Assembly (NCBI GenBank): GCA_021464525.1
Contig: JADRCO010000169.1
Location: 1-46,179 of the forward strand
Length of the DNA stretch: 46,179 bases
Reading direction: 5' to 3'
DNA from: Rhizophagus sp. LPA8_4_AMF
Lineage: Eukaryota > Glomeromycota > Glomeromycetes > Glomerales > Glomeraceae
Shown here: one piece after another, positions 43,690 to 46,179 of the stretch
How the letters are laid out: each line of letters begins with the position of its first letter
Numbering within the stretch: position 1 is the first letter of the stretch
The notes under the pieces: generated by a model
The model's input: only the letters and a program-made list of their open reading frames with translations
Database searches by the model: none
Told to the model about the DNA's origin: nothing
Position numbers and translations under genes: made by a program

Positions 43690-43840
43690 CTTTTTTTTTT
43701 ATTAAAAAAAAAAAAAAATATCCTTTATTTTATAGAACATAACAATATAAAAAAAATTATTTTTTTTTTTCAATAAAAAAAATTTATTATTTGTTGAAAA
43801 AAAAAAAATAAAAAATAAATAAATAAATAAATAAATAATA
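43690..43840. repeat. A/T homopolymers and (AAAT)n microsatellite
   Basis: T10 then A15 at about 43690-43720, further A and T tracts, and about six copies of AAAT at 43812-43838. Simple sequence only. Confidence 0.8.
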
Positions 43841-44756
43841 ATTGTTATTTCTTTATGCAAACCCTACGTTATGCTTTTATTTTTTTTTTGTACTAAATCA
43901 AATGTTAATCACGGATCAATTCGGATAACTTTCCTTACATGGCGTAGCTTTATGCAGAGAAAGCTGGTTTTTTTTTTCTTTATGTTTTTTCTTTTTATAT
44001 TATTATTAATGATTTTTATAGTTATTATTATAAATTTATTTTTCTGAATTTCATTATTAGTATATACTTCGAAAAAATTATTAACAATTGTTAATACTAA
44101 AATAAGTATATTTATAATGGAACTATTATTGGGCCTTACAATAATCCAATTGTTACGGGTATTATTAATTGGAAAAAAAAAAAAAAAATTTTTTTTTTTT
44201 TCAAGGGGTTATTATTTCATCTGTAAAATTTGTGTATGGGGTGTATGATTTGTACTACATTATGACTCATATTATGTTGATTATTATTTTTGTGTTCACA
44301 ATATAAATAGTTTACTTGTCCACAACAAAATGATCCCCAATTTGGCGCATACAAACTTTTTTTTTTCTTTTAGAACTTTCTTTTTTTTTTCTCCTTCTTG
44401 TGAGTTGAACTTACAACTATAAAAAGATTGTTTTTAATAGTTTCTTTTGTTAAAGAGAATTATATAAATATACATATATATATTTTTTTCAAAAAAAAAG
44501 TCGAAGTGTGATACTTTTGGTAAGTAAATATTTTTATAATGTATTTAAATAATGAATTTATAATTTGTTTCAAAAATTAATAAAGTATAATAAAGTTAAA
44601 ATGTATCTGAGCTTATGGTCTTAAAAGATAAATAAACTTGTGATAAAATATGTCAAACTCCATCAAATGATGTAATTTATAAACATGTCATTTTTTCATA
44701 TACATATTTTATATATATATTATATATATATACAAATAAATATTAAATATTTTTTC

Positions 44757-44760
<4 letters not shown>

Positions 44761-44794
<34 letters not shown>
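44761..44794. repeat. Poly(T) tract upstream of the chromodomain gene
   Basis: At least 34 consecutive T, ending 54 bp before the ATG at 44849. It may act as a poly(dA:dT) nucleosome-depleted promoter element or be an unstable homopolymer. Its length is probably not exact in the assembly. Confidence 0.6.
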
Positions 44795-44848
44795 CGTCCT
44801 ATAAATTATAAATGATAACAGTTAGAATAGTGTTGAAAATATTAAAAG

Positions 44849-46022
44849 ATGCCACAAAATACGATTGCTAACCAGTATTACGAAGCCGAAAGAATTTTAG
44901 AAGAAAAAATTATGGGAGAAGAAAAATTTTATAAGATAAAATGGAAAGGAATGGACCATAATAAAAGACCTTGGGAACCAACTTGGGTATTTATAAAAAA
45001 AAAAAATTATTCGTTCCTTTTATTTTTTAAAAAAATATATATATATATTAAAATTTTCTTTGTAGGAACCTGCAAGTCATTGTACACAACCGCTTATCGC
45101 TTCCTGGGAACAACAACGTAATAAACCGGCAAAAAGAAAATTTAAATCTCCCGTAATTTCTTCGCCTCTTTCGAATAATTCTTTAAAAAATTCACCATCA
45201 ATTAAACGTGAAAGGAAACATCAAAAAATATCAGCAGGTTTTAGTTATGGTACTCCCTCTGCAAATGTTGGTAGTAGCGCAGAGTCTCCTATGGTCATAG
45301 ATTCTGATGATGATACTGGCAGAACCTTTTTTTCGAATAATTCTGCTTCATCTAAGCTAAACCTTGATGGTAATTCAAATGTTACCCCTACCGTTACCGT
45401 TAAAAATGTTAAAATACAACGTCATTTATTACGTCCTTATCATATTTTACTTCCTGTTCCTTTGTCAAAATTACAACAAATTGCTTATCGAAGAACATTT
45501 GATAAACCCCAATTATTTAAATATTTGGCCGAAACTAATTTGGCTACTCCTCCTGATAGAGATTCTATCATTTTTGAGACAAAGGATAGTTTACTTAAAA
45601 TTGTTAATCATTTATCCCTTCTTTTATCGTCCGTACATGGTCATTCACAAGGGTCAAATGTTTCATATCAATCTTTTGAAAAAATGGGAAAGTTGGTGAT
45701 GATGTATCATTTATTAAACGGATTAAGAAATTGTGATCTCACTCTTGGTATTGCTATTCCACAAGGTCCAATAATGAATGTAAATATATATGTTTGATTT
45801 TTTTTTTCTTTTTTGTATTTATTTCCTTGTTAAAAAAATATTGATTTGTTTCTTATTTAGAGCATCATTAAAGATTTCATGAAAAAACATAAACTTAATT
45901 TTAATGTTTTGAATGAAACCGCAAATAATAAATTGTTGAAAGGAATTACTAGTTCAAGTGATGACAAATTGACATGTATTGTTTTTACAACTCCTTTACC
46001 AAAAATGAGTGAAGAAGAATTG
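44849..46022 (+). CDS. Chromodomain protein with HDA2/3-like region, partial (runs off the window)
   Basis: Exons 44849-44986, 45066-45779 and 45861-46022 join in phase 0, giving 338 residues before the donor GTAAGA at 46023. The rest lies beyond the window. Residues 9-55 are a chromodomain: QYYEAERILEEKIMGEEKFY, IKWKGM, PWEPTWEP. By family these bind methylated histone tails through an aromatic cage. Here Tyr11 and Trp32 are kept, but the third position of the usual WKGY is Met35. A polar, basic linker with Ser/Asn-rich text follows. A second region (about residues 155-338) with LPVPLSKLQQIAYRRTF, KLVMMYHLLNGL and CIVFTTPLPKMSEEEL resembles the helicase-like fold of class II histone deacetylase complex subunits 2/3. 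That assignment is inference. Expected location is chromatin. Confidence 0.75.
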
Positions 46023-46129
46023 GTAAGATATTTTTTTTTAATAATTCGTTAAAAATTTCAATAATTTTCATTTAATATCATCATCATCATTATTATTAAT
46101 TATTATTATTTATTTGTTATTAAAATTTT

Positions 46130-46132
<3 letters not shown>

Positions 46133-46179
<47 letters not shown>
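46133..46179. repeat. Poly(T) run at window edge
   Basis: Forty-seven T in a row end the window, inside the presumed third intron of the chromodomain gene. It is probably a homopolymer of uncertain length. Confidence 0.7.

Larger units (their letters stand above)
39767..44848. other. Gene-poor AT-rich stretch
   Basis: No coding frame is supportable across about 5 kb. Items seen: a degenerate CCTGTAATT-type repeat at 40781-40905, a hairpin relative at 41747-41780, a 43-bp duplication at 43316-43401, long A/T tracts at 43690-43830, an (AAAT)n run, and an A16/T14 abutting pair near 44174-44201. Words at 40533-40570 (GGCTGAAATTA, AATTTGGCCAAAATTA) echo the GGCC palindrome family. Confidence 0.5.

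Noticed and set aside
45364..45699. Second plus-strand frame inside the chromodomain gene
   Set aside because: It overlaps exon 2 in another frame and has no motif; the main frame joins three exons in phase.
1..46179. tRNA, rRNA or other standard RNA genes
   Set aside because: No B-box-like GGTTCGAATCC with a matching cloverleaf, and no rRNA-like conserved stretch, was seen on either strand by eye.

Overview
The window is AT-rich eukaryotic DNA with small fungal introns (about 60-115 bp, GTAAGT-like donors, CTAAC-like branch points, TAG/CAG acceptors). The gene content points to an arbuscular mycorrhizal fungus of the Rhizophagus type. It has TKL-like kinases with an N-terminal CxxC...CxxC module, a Sel1-repeat/kinase fusion, F-box proteins, PIF1-like helicase debris, LINE remains and many small inverted-repeat elements. 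The organism is inferred from these families; no marker gene was seen.

Layout. 1-8.4 kb is repeat territory: a hairpin element, several MITE-like elements, a PIF1-like helicase relic (minus strand) and an unrecognised decayed coding element ending in an (AAAAT)n-like tail. 8.4-9.9 kb holds the most unusual structure. On the minus strand ten one-codon (3-nt) segments are each bounded by an AG acceptor and a GTAAGT donor, and are separated by intron-sized spacers; they lie downstream of a small two-exon peptide-repeat ORF. 10-11.5 kb carries more MITE-like elements. 11.66-11.93 kb is a tiny two-exon membrane-protein gene. 13.7-15.5 kb is an F-box pseudogene. 17.4-20.1 kb is best read as one gene encoding a pseudokinase followed by a kinase, with one 1-nt frameshift. 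21.4-23.4 kb is a Sel1-kinase pseudogene. 25.7-26.2 kb is a 518-bp MITE. 26.7-28.3 kb is an intact F-box gene. 31.46-33.40 kb is a LINE-type copy with an 18-bp target-site duplication. 35.7-36.3 kb is a minisatellite that shares sequence with the last exon and 3' UTR of the next gene. 36.28-37.21 kb (minus) and 38.86-39.77 kb (plus) are a divergent pair of SCAMP-family membrane-protein genes. 40-44.8 kb is gene-poor. A chromodomain gene starts at 44.85 kb and runs off the right edge.

The genes do not form a pathway. The region looks like a rapidly turning-over accessory part of the genome, with tandem duplication (kinases, F-box, SCAMP, introns, 3' UTR) and mobile elements, and with a possible chromatin gene (chromodomain plus HDA2/3-like region) at its edge. 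Gene models rest on splice-site logic and comparison of paralogs inside the window; no transcript data were available.
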